Shown piece by piece: positions 54,245-62,332 of a stretch of DNA of 64,000 nt; the stretch's first letter is position 1; each line of letters opens with the position of its first letter. Position numbers and translations under genes: made by a program. Origin of the DNA: Butyrivibrio sp. (GTDB taxonomy: Bacteria; Bacillota; Clostridia; Lachnospirales; Lachnospiraceae); contig SVGB01000004.1 in assembly GCA_015056565.1 (NCBI GenBank), positions 98,875 through 162,874 on the forward strand, read 5' to 3'. The notes below the pieces were generated by a model that saw nothing but the letters and a program-made list of their open reading frames with translations, did no database searches and was not told the DNA's origin.

Positions 54245-55414
54245 ATGATGAGTAAGGATTTAAATATGAAAGTCAATGTTCTGCCAGTTACCACTTACAA
54301 TTTTCTTCATGTAAATGACGGCAGACTTGAGATAAAAGACATCGAATTACAAAAGATTGTTTCTTCGAAAGCAGGAATTCCTTCGGGAGTGACTCTTAAA
54401 GAGGGTGTTTCATTTGACGAGGCAGGAGAGGTCTTCAGAGCTAACAAGGACAGGATCCTTGCATTAAAGGAAGAGATGGTAAGCCCTAACTGCGAAACAG
54501 CCAAAAGAGATGAGAGCCAGCCCATAAGAACCGGAATGGGAGCTGATGTTGACAAGCTCTTTTTGGAAAATGGTGGTACCTGTGATGTTTATACAGTAGA
54601 AGAAAATGCTAAAGTTGCAGAGCCCATTGTTTTAAGACAGGATCTTGAGGATGGTTTTACCGGTATTGGCAGTCAAGTCATCCATGCGAAAAAAGGGTCA
54701 GAGGTGACAGTTGTCATGGCATATTCCTCTGAGAGCAGCGCCTCAGGATTTTTAGGGGTAAGTACCAGACTTCTAGCAGAGGAAAATGCAACAATAAATC
54801 TTGTTAAGGTTCAGCTTCTTGGAAATGGCTATGTTCACTTCGATGATATCGGAGGAGCATGTCTTAAGGGCGGAAAGATCAACATGACAACCCTTGAGCT
54901 TGGCGGAAAAGAGGCATTTAACGGAGCATATATAAACCTTTCTGAGAAAGAAGCTGCCCTTAGCAGCAATCTTGGATATCTTTCAAGGGACGACCACAGT
55001 CTTGATATGAACTATGTGGCTGATCAGAGGGGAAAAAAGACAGAGGCTTCTATGCAGTTTAAGGGAGTCCTTATGGGAACTGCAAAAAAGACCTTAAGGG
55101 ATACTCTTGATTTTAAGACCGGAAGCTCGGGATCTGTTGGAGATGAGCAGGAGGATGCACTTCTTCTTTCTGAGAATGTTGTAAACCGCACAATGCCAGT
55201 TATCCTTTGCCAGGAAGAGGATGTAGAGGGAAGACACGGAGCAACTATCGGTCAGCTTGGTGAAGATCTTCTTTTCTATATGCAGACAAGAGGCATTGAT
55301 GAGGAAGAAGCCAAGAGGATCATGATAAAGGCCCGTCTTGAGAGTGTTGCAAGGCTTATTCCTGACGAGGAGATAAAACAGCTTGCGATCTATTATATTC
55401 AGCAGATAGTATGA
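54245..55414 (+). CDS. sufD: Fe-S cluster assembly protein SufD
   Basis: A 389-residue paralogue of SufB. The N-terminal third is variable. The shared C-terminal region includes GAYINLSEKEAALSSNLGYL, MNYVADQRGKKTEASMQFKG, the conserved His in GRHGATIGQLGEDLLFYMQT and RGIDEEEAKRIMIKARLESV. It completes the SufBC2D complex. Two tandem ATG codons at 54245 and 54248 could start it, with AGAGGAC upstream. Confidence 0.94.
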   Translation: MMSKDLNMKVNVLPVTTYNFLHVNDGRLEIKDIELQKIVSSKAGIPSGVTLKEGVSFDEAGEVFRANKDRILALKEEMVSPNCETAKRDESQPIRTGMGADVDKLFLENGGTCDVYTVEENAKVAEPIVLRQDLEDGFTGIGSQVIHAKKGSEVTVVMAYSSESSASGFLGVSTRLLAEENATINLVKVQLLGNGYVHFDDIGGACLKGGKINMTTLELGGKEAFNGAYINLSEKEAALSSNLGYLSRDDHSLDMNYVADQRGKKTEASMQFKGVLMGTAKKTLRDTLDFKTGSSGSVGDEQEDALLLSENVVNRTMPVILCQEEDVEGRHGATIGQLGEDLLFYMQTRGIDEEEAKRIMIKARLESVARLIPDEEIKQLAIYYIQQIV

Positions 55415-55430
55415 TTTTTAAGGAGAACTA

Positions 55431-56651
55431 ATGAAGACACCATCAGAGTGCCGCGAGGATTTTGACATATTAAAATCCGGCGAGTATGTATATTTTGATA
55501 ATGCAGCTACAAGCCAAAGACCCAGGCAGGTTTTGGACGCTGTTTCTGAATTTTATAAGACCACAAACGCCAATCCTTTGAGGGGGTTGTATGATTGGAG
55601 TATGGGTGCCACAGAGCGCTATGAGAGCGCAAGAAAGACAGTGGCTGATTTTATTGGTGCAAAGGCTCCGGAAGAGATCATTTTTACAAGGAACACTACA
55701 GAGTCAATAAACCTGGTAGCATACAGCTACGGACTTGATAATGTAAAAGAGGGCGATGAGATCGTCATAACAGTCATGGAGCACCACAGCAACATGCTTC
55801 CATGGCAGATGGTGGCAAAGAAAAACAAGGCAAAGCTTATTTACCTTGAGCCTGATGAAGAGGGCGTGATCTCAAGGCAGGAGTACACTTCCAAAATTAC
55901 AGATAAGACAAAGATTGTGGCAATTGGCCATGTTTCAAATGTTATGGGCGTTACCAATCCGGTAAAAGAGATTACTGAATATGCCCATTCTAAAGGGGCA
56001 ATTGTAGTAGTGGACGGTGCCCAGTCTGCTCCACATATGAAGGTGGATGTACAGGATATAGGTTGTGACTTTTTTGCTTTCTCTGGCCATAAGATGTTAG
56101 CCCCTATGGGAATTGGTGCTCTATATGGAAGAAAAGAGCTACTTGAGAACATGCAGCCATTTCTTACAGGTGGCGAGATGATCGAGTACGTAACAAGAGA
56201 AGATGCAACCTATGCAGAGCTTCCTCACAAATTTGAGGCAGGCACAGTAAACGCTGGAGATGCAGTTGGACTTGAGGCTGCTATCAAATATATAGAAGAA
56301 ATAGGATTTGAGGCTATTGAAAAACAGGAGCAGAAGCTCACAGCTCTTTTGATGGAAGGTCTTGCTAAACTTCCATATATCAAGGTATATGGATCCAAGG
56401 ATCCAAATAAGCACTGCGGTATTGTCACATTTACAATGGATGGGGTGCATCCACACGACCTGTCATCTGTACTTAATGATGACAAGGTCTGCATCAGAGC
56501 CGGACATCACTGTGCTCAGCCCCTTATGCAGTTTATTGGAGCAGGCTCCACAGCAAGAGCAAGTGTGTACTTTTATAATACCGAAGAAGAGGTTAAAATA
56601 TTCCTAGACAAGCTTTCAAAAGTCAGGGAGGTAATGGGCTATGGAGCTTAA
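55431..56651 (+). CDS. sufS: Cysteine desulfurase SufS
   Basis: A 406-residue PLP enzyme that takes sulfur from cysteine for cluster assembly. It has YFDNAATSQRPRQVLDAV, the pyridoxal-stacking VMEHHSNMLPWQ, VDGAQSAPH, the Schiff-base Lys in FFAFSGHKMLAPMGIGALYG, and the persulfide Cys in CIRAGHHCAQPLM. It belongs to the group II (SufS/CsdB) class, which works with SufU. AAGGAG precedes the ATG. It overlaps sufU by 11 bases. Confidence 0.96.
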   Translation: MKTPSECREDFDILKSGEYVYFDNAATSQRPRQVLDAVSEFYKTTNANPLRGLYDWSMGATERYESARKTVADFIGAKAPEEIIFTRNTTESINLVAYSYGLDNVKEGDEIVITVMEHHSNMLPWQMVAKKNKAKLIYLEPDEEGVISRQEYTSKITDKTKIVAIGHVSNVMGVTNPVKEITEYAHSKGAIVVVDGAQSAPHMKVDVQDIGCDFFAFSGHKMLAPMGIGALYGRKELLENMQPFLTGGEMIEYVTREDATYAELPHKFEAGTVNAGDAVGLEAAIKYIEEIGFEAIEKQEQKLTALLMEGLAKLPYIKVYGSKDPNKHCGIVTFTMDGVHPHDLSSVLNDDKVCIRAGHHCAQPLMQFIGAGSTARASVYFYNTEEEVKIFLDKLSKVREVMGYGA

Positions 56652-57081
56652 GCAGTTATATAGAGAGATAGTAAACGAGCACAACCTTCATCCGGTACAT
56701 AAAAAGGCAATTGATTCCCCTGATCTTGTTATGAGGGGAGTTAACCCAAGCTGTGGAGATGACATCACACTTAGTCTTAAGATCACTGACGGTGTTATCA
56801 CAGATGCTGGATACGAGGGATCTGGATGCGCTATATCACAGGCATCTGTTGATATGATGGTGGATCAGATCATTGGAAAAAACAAGGAAGAAGCCATTAA
56901 GCTTGCTGGGACCTTTATGGGAATGATAAAGGGAGAGATCACTGATGAGGAGAGCCTTGAGGCTCTTGATGAGGCTGCAGCTCTTCAGGATGTGGCTCAT
57001 ATGCCAGCAAGGGTTAAATGCGCGGTGCTGGGATGGCATACTATGCAGGAGATGCTAGAGCATCCGGACAAGGCGCAGTAA
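56641..57081 (+). CDS. sufU: Sulfur-transfer protein SufU
   Basis: A 146-residue zinc protein that accepts sulfur from SufS. The three Cys ligands are in VNPSCGDDITLSLKI, GYEGSGCAISQASVDMM and ARVKCAVLGWHTMQEML. The insertion between the second and third marks it as SufU rather than IscU. The start lies inside the end of sufS, after GGGAGG, so translation is coupled. It closes the operon; the non-coding hairpin element begins 20 bases later. Confidence 0.95.
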   Translation: MELKQLYREIVNEHNLHPVHKKAIDSPDLVMRGVNPSCGDDITLSLKITDGVITDAGYEGSGCAISQASVDMMVDQIIGKNKEEAIKLAGTFMGMIKGEITDEESLEALDEAAALQDVAHMPARVKCAVLGWHTMQEMLEHPDKAQ

Positions 57082-57100
57082 AGTAAGCCTCGCAATATTC

Positions 57101-57302
57101 GGAATCCATAAATGGATTCCTCATTTACGCGGCGTTCGAGCGTGCGCGTAAAATGAACCATGCCGACAGACTCGAAATTTGCGTTGCAAATTCCTCGTTG
57201 TCGCGGCGTTCGCCGTATAAAAACAGGTAGAAAAATGCTCTTTTGTGAGTAAACTCCCAACGAGCACTTTCCTACCTGTTTTTGCATGGCTCATTTTACG
57301 CG
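57101..57302. repeat. Nested hairpin element, 200 bases, non-coding
   Basis: No gene fits this stretch between sufU and tRNA-Lys. It packs several inverted repeats. A perfect 8-bp hairpin is at 57101-57120. Outer arms at 57145-57163 and 57284-57302 pair at 18 of 19 positions. Inside them is a 65-base hairpin (57219-57283) whose first 12 bp are perfect (AAAAACAGGTAG with CTACCTGTTTTT), and smaller stems lie at 57174-57194 and 57204-57215. An upstream copy of the arm motif (57121-57131) can pair with 57145-57156 instead. The base composition is more GC-rich than its surroundings. The inner hairpin ends in five T and may end suf transcription. It could be a mobile repeat (MITE/REP-like) or a structured RNA. 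Confidence 0.7.
57219..57283. terminator. Long hairpin with A and T tracts, possible terminator of suf
   Basis: A perfect 12-bp base AAAAACAGGTAG (57219-57230) with CTACCTGTTTTT (57272-57283) continues inward through a stem with two mismatches and a tip TTGTGAGT/ACTCCCAA. It is flanked by A and T tracts, so it could act in both directions. The 65-base length is unusual for an intrinsic terminator. Confidence 0.5.
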
Positions 57303-57355
57303 CAAAGAAAAAGTACCATCCCCGTAGGATATACCCACGAAAACAGTACTCGGCG

Positions 57356-57428
57356 TGCACCGCCAGGGTCTCGAACCCTGGACAACCTGATTAAGAGTCA
57401 GGTGCTCTACCAACTGAGCTAGCGGTGC
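57356..57428 (-). tRNA. tRNA-Lys(CTT)
   Basis: A complete 73-nt cloverleaf on the minus strand. The acceptor is GCACCGC with GCGGTGC and an A discriminator. The D arm is GCTC..GAGC, the anticodon stem CCTGA/TCAGG encloses CTCTTAA with anticodon CTT, and the T loop is TTCGAGA. It reads AAG. The 186 bases between it and tatD are A+T-rich with no gene seen. Confidence 0.95.
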
Positions 57429-57614
57429 ATTCGTTATTTAGAAGCTTGCGCTGTCTTAACGACAAGTGATATCTTACTACGGCATGAAGAATAATGCAAG
57501 CACTTTTTTAAAATTTTTTTCAATTTTTTTAAAACCATGGTTTCTATGCGTTTTCACAGGGGATTATTTATGGTAAATTATATGGGGAACATTGAGGAAA
57601 TAAGAGGATTTCAC

Positions 57615-58382
57615 ATGATTTTTGACACTCATGCTCACTATGATGATGAGCAGTTTGATATAGACAGAGACAGCCTCCTTTTATCCATGAAGGAGAATGG
57701 AATTGGAACTATTGTAAATATTGGAGCAAATCTGGCTTCATCAGAGACTACACTGGAGCTGGCCCATAAATATGATTTTATTTACGCAGCAGTTGGAGTT
57801 CATCCAAGCGACTGTGCTGAGCTAAGTGAGGACAATTTTGACAGGATCAGGCAGATGAGCGCTGATGAAAAATGCGTTGCAATAGGGGAAATCGGGCTTG
57901 ACTACTACTGGCCTGAACCAGATCACGAGCTTCAAAAGAAATGGTTTGTAAGGCAGCTTGATCTCGCAAGGCAAGTGGAGCTTCCAGTTGTTATCCACTC
58001 AAGAGATGCTGCGGCTGATACGGTTCAGATCCTTAAGGACAATAATGCCGGCGATATTGGAGGAGTAGTACACTGTTTTTCCTATTCCAAGGAAGTGGCT
58101 CTTGAATGTGTAAAAATGGGATTTTACATCGGTGTTGGCGGAGTACTTACATTTAAGAACGGCAAAAAGATGAAGGAAGTGGTGTCTGAGATACCAATGG
58201 AGAAGATCATCCTTGAGACAGATTGTCCATACCTTGCGCCAGAACCAAACAGAGGAAAGCGCAACAGCTCTTTAAACCTTCCATATGTAGTAAAGGCCAT
58301 GGCAGAAATAAAGGGCATAAGCGAGCAGGAAGTAATCGACATAACAGAGCAGAATGCCAGATCGATGTACAGGATCGGATAA
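57615..58382 (+). CDS. tatD: TatD-family metal-dependent hydrolase
   Basis: A 255-residue TIM-barrel hydrolase, by family a 3'-5' exonuclease or deoxyribonuclease that also acts on D-aminoacyl-tRNA products in some members. Metal ligands are the HxH in MIFDTHAHYDDEQF, Glu in IGEIGLDYYW, His in PVVIHSRDA and VVHCFS, and Asp in LETDCPYLAPEP. The ATG at 57615 follows AAGAGGATTTCAC; the longer frame upstream has no family similarity. It precedes rsmA by 32 bases, as is common in Firmicutes. Confidence 0.92.
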   Translation: MIFDTHAHYDDEQFDIDRDSLLLSMKENGIGTIVNIGANLASSETTLELAHKYDFIYAAVGVHPSDCAELSEDNFDRIRQMSADEKCVAIGEIGLDYYWPEPDHELQKKWFVRQLDLARQVELPVVIHSRDAAADTVQILKDNNAGDIGGVVHCFSYSKEVALECVKMGFYIGVGGVLTFKNGKKMKEVVSEIPMEKIILETDCPYLAPEPNRGKRNSSLNLPYVVKAMAEIKGISEQEVIDITEQNARSMYRIG

Positions 58383-58414
58383 AGCTCTTTTAACATAAAC
58401 AGAATGGAGAATAT

Positions 58415-59272
58415 ATGGCGTATTTAGGAAATGCGGCCCGCACCAAGGAAGTGCTGGCCAAATACAACATGAGTGCCAAGAAGAAGTTTGGACAAAACTT
58501 CCTTATAGATAGTCATGTACTTGAGGGAATTGTTGAGGCAGCAGGAGTTACAAAAGACGACCTTGTCCTTGAAATAGGACCGGGAATTGGAAGCCTTACT
58601 CAGTACCTGGCAGAGGCTGCAGGCAGGGTCATTGCAGTTGAAATAGATAAGACTCTTTTACCGGTTCTTGCAGATACATTGTCTGAGTATGACAACGTAA
58701 CAGTGATAAATGAAGACATCCTGAAGGTAAACCTGGACGAGGTGGTTACAGAAAACGGTGGAAGGCCCATTAAGGTAGTTGCAAACCTTCCATACTACAT
58801 CACCACACCTATCATCATGAAGCTGTTTGAGAGCAGAGCCAGGATAGAGAGCATAACAGTCATGGTTCAAAAAGAAGTGGCAGACAGAATGGCAGCAGGT
58901 CCAGGAGGCAAGGACTATGGCTCACTGTCGCTGGCTGTAGGATATTACGCCAAGGCTGTTACGGTCATGGACGTTCCGCCAAGCAGCTTTATACCTCAGC
59001 CAAACGTGGGGTCTGCGGTGGTAAACCTGTCAAGGTATGCAGAGCCAAGGGTTAGCGTTCAGGATGAAAAGAGATTGTTTGAGATAGTAAGGACTGCCTT
59101 TAACCAGAGAAGAAAAACGCTGTCTAATTCTCTTTCAAATAACCCGGCGCTTCGGGTTTCCAGGCAGGAAGTTGTGGATGCTTTAGTAAAAATGGGAGTA
59201 GATGAAAAAGCAAGGGGAGAAATACTAACTTTGGAGCAGTTTGCAGAGCTTTCAGATATTTTACAAAGATAA
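58415..59272 (+). CDS. rsmA: 16S rRNA dimethyladenosine transferase RsmA (KsgA)
   Basis: A 285-residue enzyme that dimethylates A1518 and A1519 of 16S rRNA late in 30S assembly. It has AKKKFGQNFLIDSHVLEGIV, the cofactor loop VLEIGPGIGSLTQYLAEAAG, the acidic AVEIDKTLLPVL, and the catalytic NLPYYITTPIIMKLFE. The C-terminal domain includes FNQRRKTLSNSLS. GGAG precedes the ATG. The next gene begins 58 bases after its stop. Confidence 0.96.
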   Translation: MAYLGNAARTKEVLAKYNMSAKKKFGQNFLIDSHVLEGIVEAAGVTKDDLVLEIGPGIGSLTQYLAEAAGRVIAVEIDKTLLPVLADTLSEYDNVTVINEDILKVNLDEVVTENGGRPIKVVANLPYYITTPIIMKLFESRARIESITVMVQKEVADRMAAGPGGKDYGSLSLAVGYYAKAVTVMDVPPSSFIPQPNVGSAVVNLSRYAEPRVSVQDEKRLFEIVRTAFNQRRKTLSNSLSNNPALRVSRQEVVDALVKMGVDEKARGEILTLEQFAELSDILQR

Positions 59273-59330
59273 AGCCCTATGTTAAACTAGCACTAGATAT
59301 AGTATTTGTTGCACCAAAGAGGAGTATATT

Positions 59331-62309
59331 TTGGATAAGGTCGAGTATAAGATCAGGGCTGATGAGATAAAAGCTTTGATTGGGGAAGGCAGATATGCCG
59401 ACGCGGTAAAAATAGCAGATACCATAGACTGGAAGAGGGTCAGGAACGTTTCTACCCTCTGCACTATCAGTGATCTGTATAAGATAAACAGACGTCTCCA
59501 GGAGAGTAGGGATATTCTCCTTATGGCCTATGACAGGCATCCAACTGGAAGGCCTATAGTTTACTCACTGTGTGAGCTTGCTATCAAGATGGGCGAGTTT
59601 GTCCAGGCTGTTGAGTACTACAAAGAATTCGTAAGGATTGCACCAAGGGATACAGGCAGATATATCCTTCAGTACAAGCTCTATGAGGCTCAGGAAGTAA
59701 GTCTTGAGGAGAGGATTGCAGTACTTGAGGAGCTCAAGAAGCACGACTATCAGGAGAAGTGGGCTTACGAGCTTGCTTACCTCTATCACAGAGTAGGACT
59801 TACAACAGAGTGTATTGAGGAATGTGACGAGATATTCCTGTGGTTTGGAGAAGGCAGATATGTAATGAAGGCATTGGAACTTAAGGCACTTCATGAGCCG
59901 CTTTCCCACGAGCAGCAGGATAGATATATCAGATACAAGCAGAGCCACGGCGGAATTGTAGATCCATCAATAATCGCCGAGAAGGACGCTGTGGGCAAAG
60001 ACGAGACCAGAACTGTTGAGATCAAGCAGCCCACGAAAGAGATGCCTCCTATAACAGATTCTGTTATTGAGGCCTATGCAAACGGACAGGCACAGGACGA
60101 AGAGGACCTTGGACAGACCAGAGAGTTTGTGCCAGGAGATATTTCTTTTGCTGCGCAGACCACAGAAGAACAGAGTGAGCCTGAGCAGGAAGAGCCTGCA
60201 GAGCGAGACTTTGATGAGATAGTTTATCCTCATATAAGCGAGATAAAAGAGCCATCAGTTGACGTAAGCACATACAACACCATCAATCTCCAGGAGTCAC
60301 TGGCAGAGAGTCTTAGGGAAGTTATTGGAGAAGAGGCCTTTGCTGGAGAAGAGGCAGCTGCAGCAGAGCAGCCACTAGAAGGCGCTGTTTCGCCTATTAC
60401 CGAGGAGATATTTGAAGACACTGGGGAAATTCCTGATGAAACAATAGTGCAGGAAGAGGACTACCCTCAGGAAGAGGAACTTTTACCTGAAGAAGATGAA
60501 GAGGAAGAAGCACCTGCGTCAGAGCCTGTAGGAATGCAGGAAGTTTTCTTTGATACAGATCCCAAGATGGGCATAGAGATCAAGTATGGCGGAAATGGTC
60601 CTATTCTTGGGGAGGAAAAGAAACCTGATAACGAGCCGAATGAGGAAGAGGTTTCTGAAGATGAGCAGGAAGAGGCTGTAGAGACAGAAAAATCTGCAGC
60701 AGGTACTTCTTATACCTATGAAGAAAAACCTCTTGAGGACGAAGTCCCTGGAGCTGTTATACATCCAAATGCAAACTATCAGATGCACAGCCACTTCGAG
60801 AACATGCTCTCCCAGGAGTATGACGGACAGATTTCTCTTGCGGTTGAGCCAGAGCCTGAGGTTGAGAAGCAGATCACAGGACAGATAAGCATTGCTGAGT
60901 ACCTTGATAACTGGGAGCAGTTTAAAAAGGATCAGAAGCAGAAGCAGCTTGAGAGAGTTAAAAAGAGAGTAGCAGACGAAACCGGAGATATGTTTGCGGA
61001 CTTCGATGAGAAGACCAAGGCAGGACTCCAGGAGAAGATAGAAAAAGCTATAAATGATGCCATCAAGAAGGAAAGTTATGAGAAGGCATCAGGAAGAGGC
61101 AACTGGAACGTCAAGAGAGAGGACGTTATAAATGCCGCAGTTGCTGAAGTGATCGAAAGCGAAAATATTGAAGAGCCAGAGAAGGCTCCTGGAGAAGAGG
61201 AGATCCTGGAAGAAGATACAAGGGCTGGTGAGGCTCCTGTAGAGGATGTGCAGGAAGAAAGCGCCGAAGTAGAGCCAGAGGAGGCTACAAAAGAGGCTTC
61301 CGATGAGCCTTCTGAAGAAGAGCCTAAGGCAGATGAAGTAGAGGCTGAGGCAGAGCCTATAGAAGCTGCAGAAGAAGACAAGCCTGAAAAAGAGCCAGAG
61401 GCTGAGGATAAAGAGTCTGAACCTGCTGATGAAGACGAGGATGAGGACGACGAGGAAGAGGAAGAGCCCAAGGCAGCAGCTCCTGTCAAGAAAAAAGAAC
61501 CCGCTAAAAAGCCGACTGGTAAAAAGCATATCGGAAACAGAGAGCTTGAAGAGCGCGTAAGAACCATGACTCCTGAGGAGAAGGAGCTCTTTGGACCATA
61601 TATCCATCACAAGAAGTCAAGACGCCAGATCATCAATGCTATTGACAACCTGAGCCTGGATCCATTCTCTGGAAATGCCATTGTTACAGGAGAAGAGGGG
61701 GCAGGTACTGTAAATCTTGCCAAGGGTCTTATCAAAGCCATGCAGGCTTCTGATTCCAACTTTAGCGGCAAGGTAGCCAAGATCACTGCCAACACCTTAA
61801 ATAAAAAGAGCACAGCCAGCATCTTTGACAAGCTTGCAAACGGCGCACTGATCATTCAGAGAGCAGCGGATCTCACTTCTGAGACTGTAAGTGAGCTTTT
61901 AAAGATCCTTCAGGAGGAGAACAAGGGACTTGTTCTTGTAATGGAAGACACCAAGGAAGACATGGACAGATTCCTTGATAAGAATCCATCTCTTAAACAG
62001 AGCTTCAACGTAAGAGTTGATATTGAGGCCTTGGATGATGATTCTTTGGTGGCTTACGCAAGGCAGTACGCTCTTGAAAAGGAATATGCCATCGACAATC
62101 TTGGTATTTTAGCGCTCCACACAAGGATCTCAGAGAGACAGACTCTTGACCATGATGTAACTGTATCTGAGGTAAAGGACATTGTGGATGATGCTATTTA
62201 CTATGCTGAAAAGAGATCAGTAGCTCACTTTGTAGATGTTTTAGTTCACAAAAGATACGACGAAAATGATATGATTATATTAAGAGAAAAAGACTTTATG
62301 CATGATTAA
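59331..62309 (+). CDS. TPR-like protein with long acidic linker and degenerate CbxX/SpoVK-type AAA+ domain
   Basis: A 992-residue protein with no named function. It starts at a TTG after GAGGAG. Residues about 5-205 are TPR-like helical repeats ([34 protein letters not shown]). Residues about 210-730 are disordered and very acidic, with runs of Glu and Asp and many Pro/Ala. Residues about 736-992 match the CbxX/SpoVK AAA+ fold: [20 protein letters not shown] (781-800), [13 protein letters not shown] (about 837-849) and [19 protein letters not shown] (about 878-896). The Walker A Lys is gone, Walker B Asp-Glu is Gln843-Arg844, and the usual NPGLxSRF finger is NPSLKQSF. It is therefore probably a non-catalytic scaffold. 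There is no signal peptide. Confidence 0.75.
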   Translation: MDKVEYKIRADEIKALIGEGRYADAVKIADTIDWKRVRNVSTLCTISDLYKINRRLQESRDILLMAYDRHPTGRPIVYSLCELAIKMGEFVQAVEYYKEFVRIAPRDTGRYILQYKLYEAQEVSLEERIAVLEELKKHDYQEKWAYELAYLYHRVGLTTECIEECDEIFLWFGEGRYVMKALELKALHEPLSHEQQDRYIRYKQSHGGIVDPSIIAEKDAVGKDETRTVEIKQPTKEMPPITDSVIEAYANGQAQDEEDLGQTREFVPGDISFAAQTTEEQSEPEQEEPAERDFDEIVYPHISEIKEPSVDVSTYNTINLQESLAESLREVIGEEAFAGEEAAAAEQPLEGAVSPITEEIFEDTGEIPDETIVQEEDYPQEEELLPEEDEEEEAPASEPVGMQEVFFDTDPKMGIEIKYGGNGPILGEEKKPDNEPNEEEVSEDEQEEAVETEKSAAGTSYTYEEKPLEDEVPGAVIHPNANYQMHSHFENMLSQEYDGQISLAVEPEPEVEKQITGQISIAEYLDNWEQFKKDQKQKQLERVKKRVADETGDMFADFDEKTKAGLQEKIEKAINDAIKKESYEKASGRGNWNVKREDVINAAVAEVIESENIEEPEKAPGEEEILEEDTRAGEAPVEDVQEESAEVEPEEATKEASDEPSEEEPKADEVEAEAEPIEAAEEDKPEKEPEAEDKESEPADEDEDEDDEEEEEPKAAAPVKKKEPAKKPTGKKHIGNRELEERVRTMTPEEKELFGPYIHHKKSRRQIINAIDNLSLDPFSGNAIVTGEEGAGTVNLAKGLIKAMQASDSNFSGKVAKITANTLNKKSTASIFDKLANGALIIQRAADLTSETVSELLKILQEENKGLVLVMEDTKEDMDRFLDKNPSLKQSFNVRVDIEALDDDSLVAYARQYALEKEYAIDNLGILALHTRISERQTLDHDVTVSEVKDIVDDAIYYAEKRSVAHFVDVLVHKRYDENDMIILREKDFMHD

Positions 62310-62332
62310 TTTTTCTTAACGCAGGGGGCAAC

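Noticed and set aside
57096..57310. The hairpin element as a CRISPR array or attachment site
   Set aside because: The repeats are inverted and of different lengths, not regularly spaced direct repeats. No integrase gene is nearby, and the tRNA-Lys 3' end is not duplicated in the visible sequence.
61076..61610. Two long minus-strand frames, one extremely Ser-rich
   Set aside because: They arise from the Glu/Asp-rich codons of the acidic linker on the plus strand and have no ribosome site or family features.
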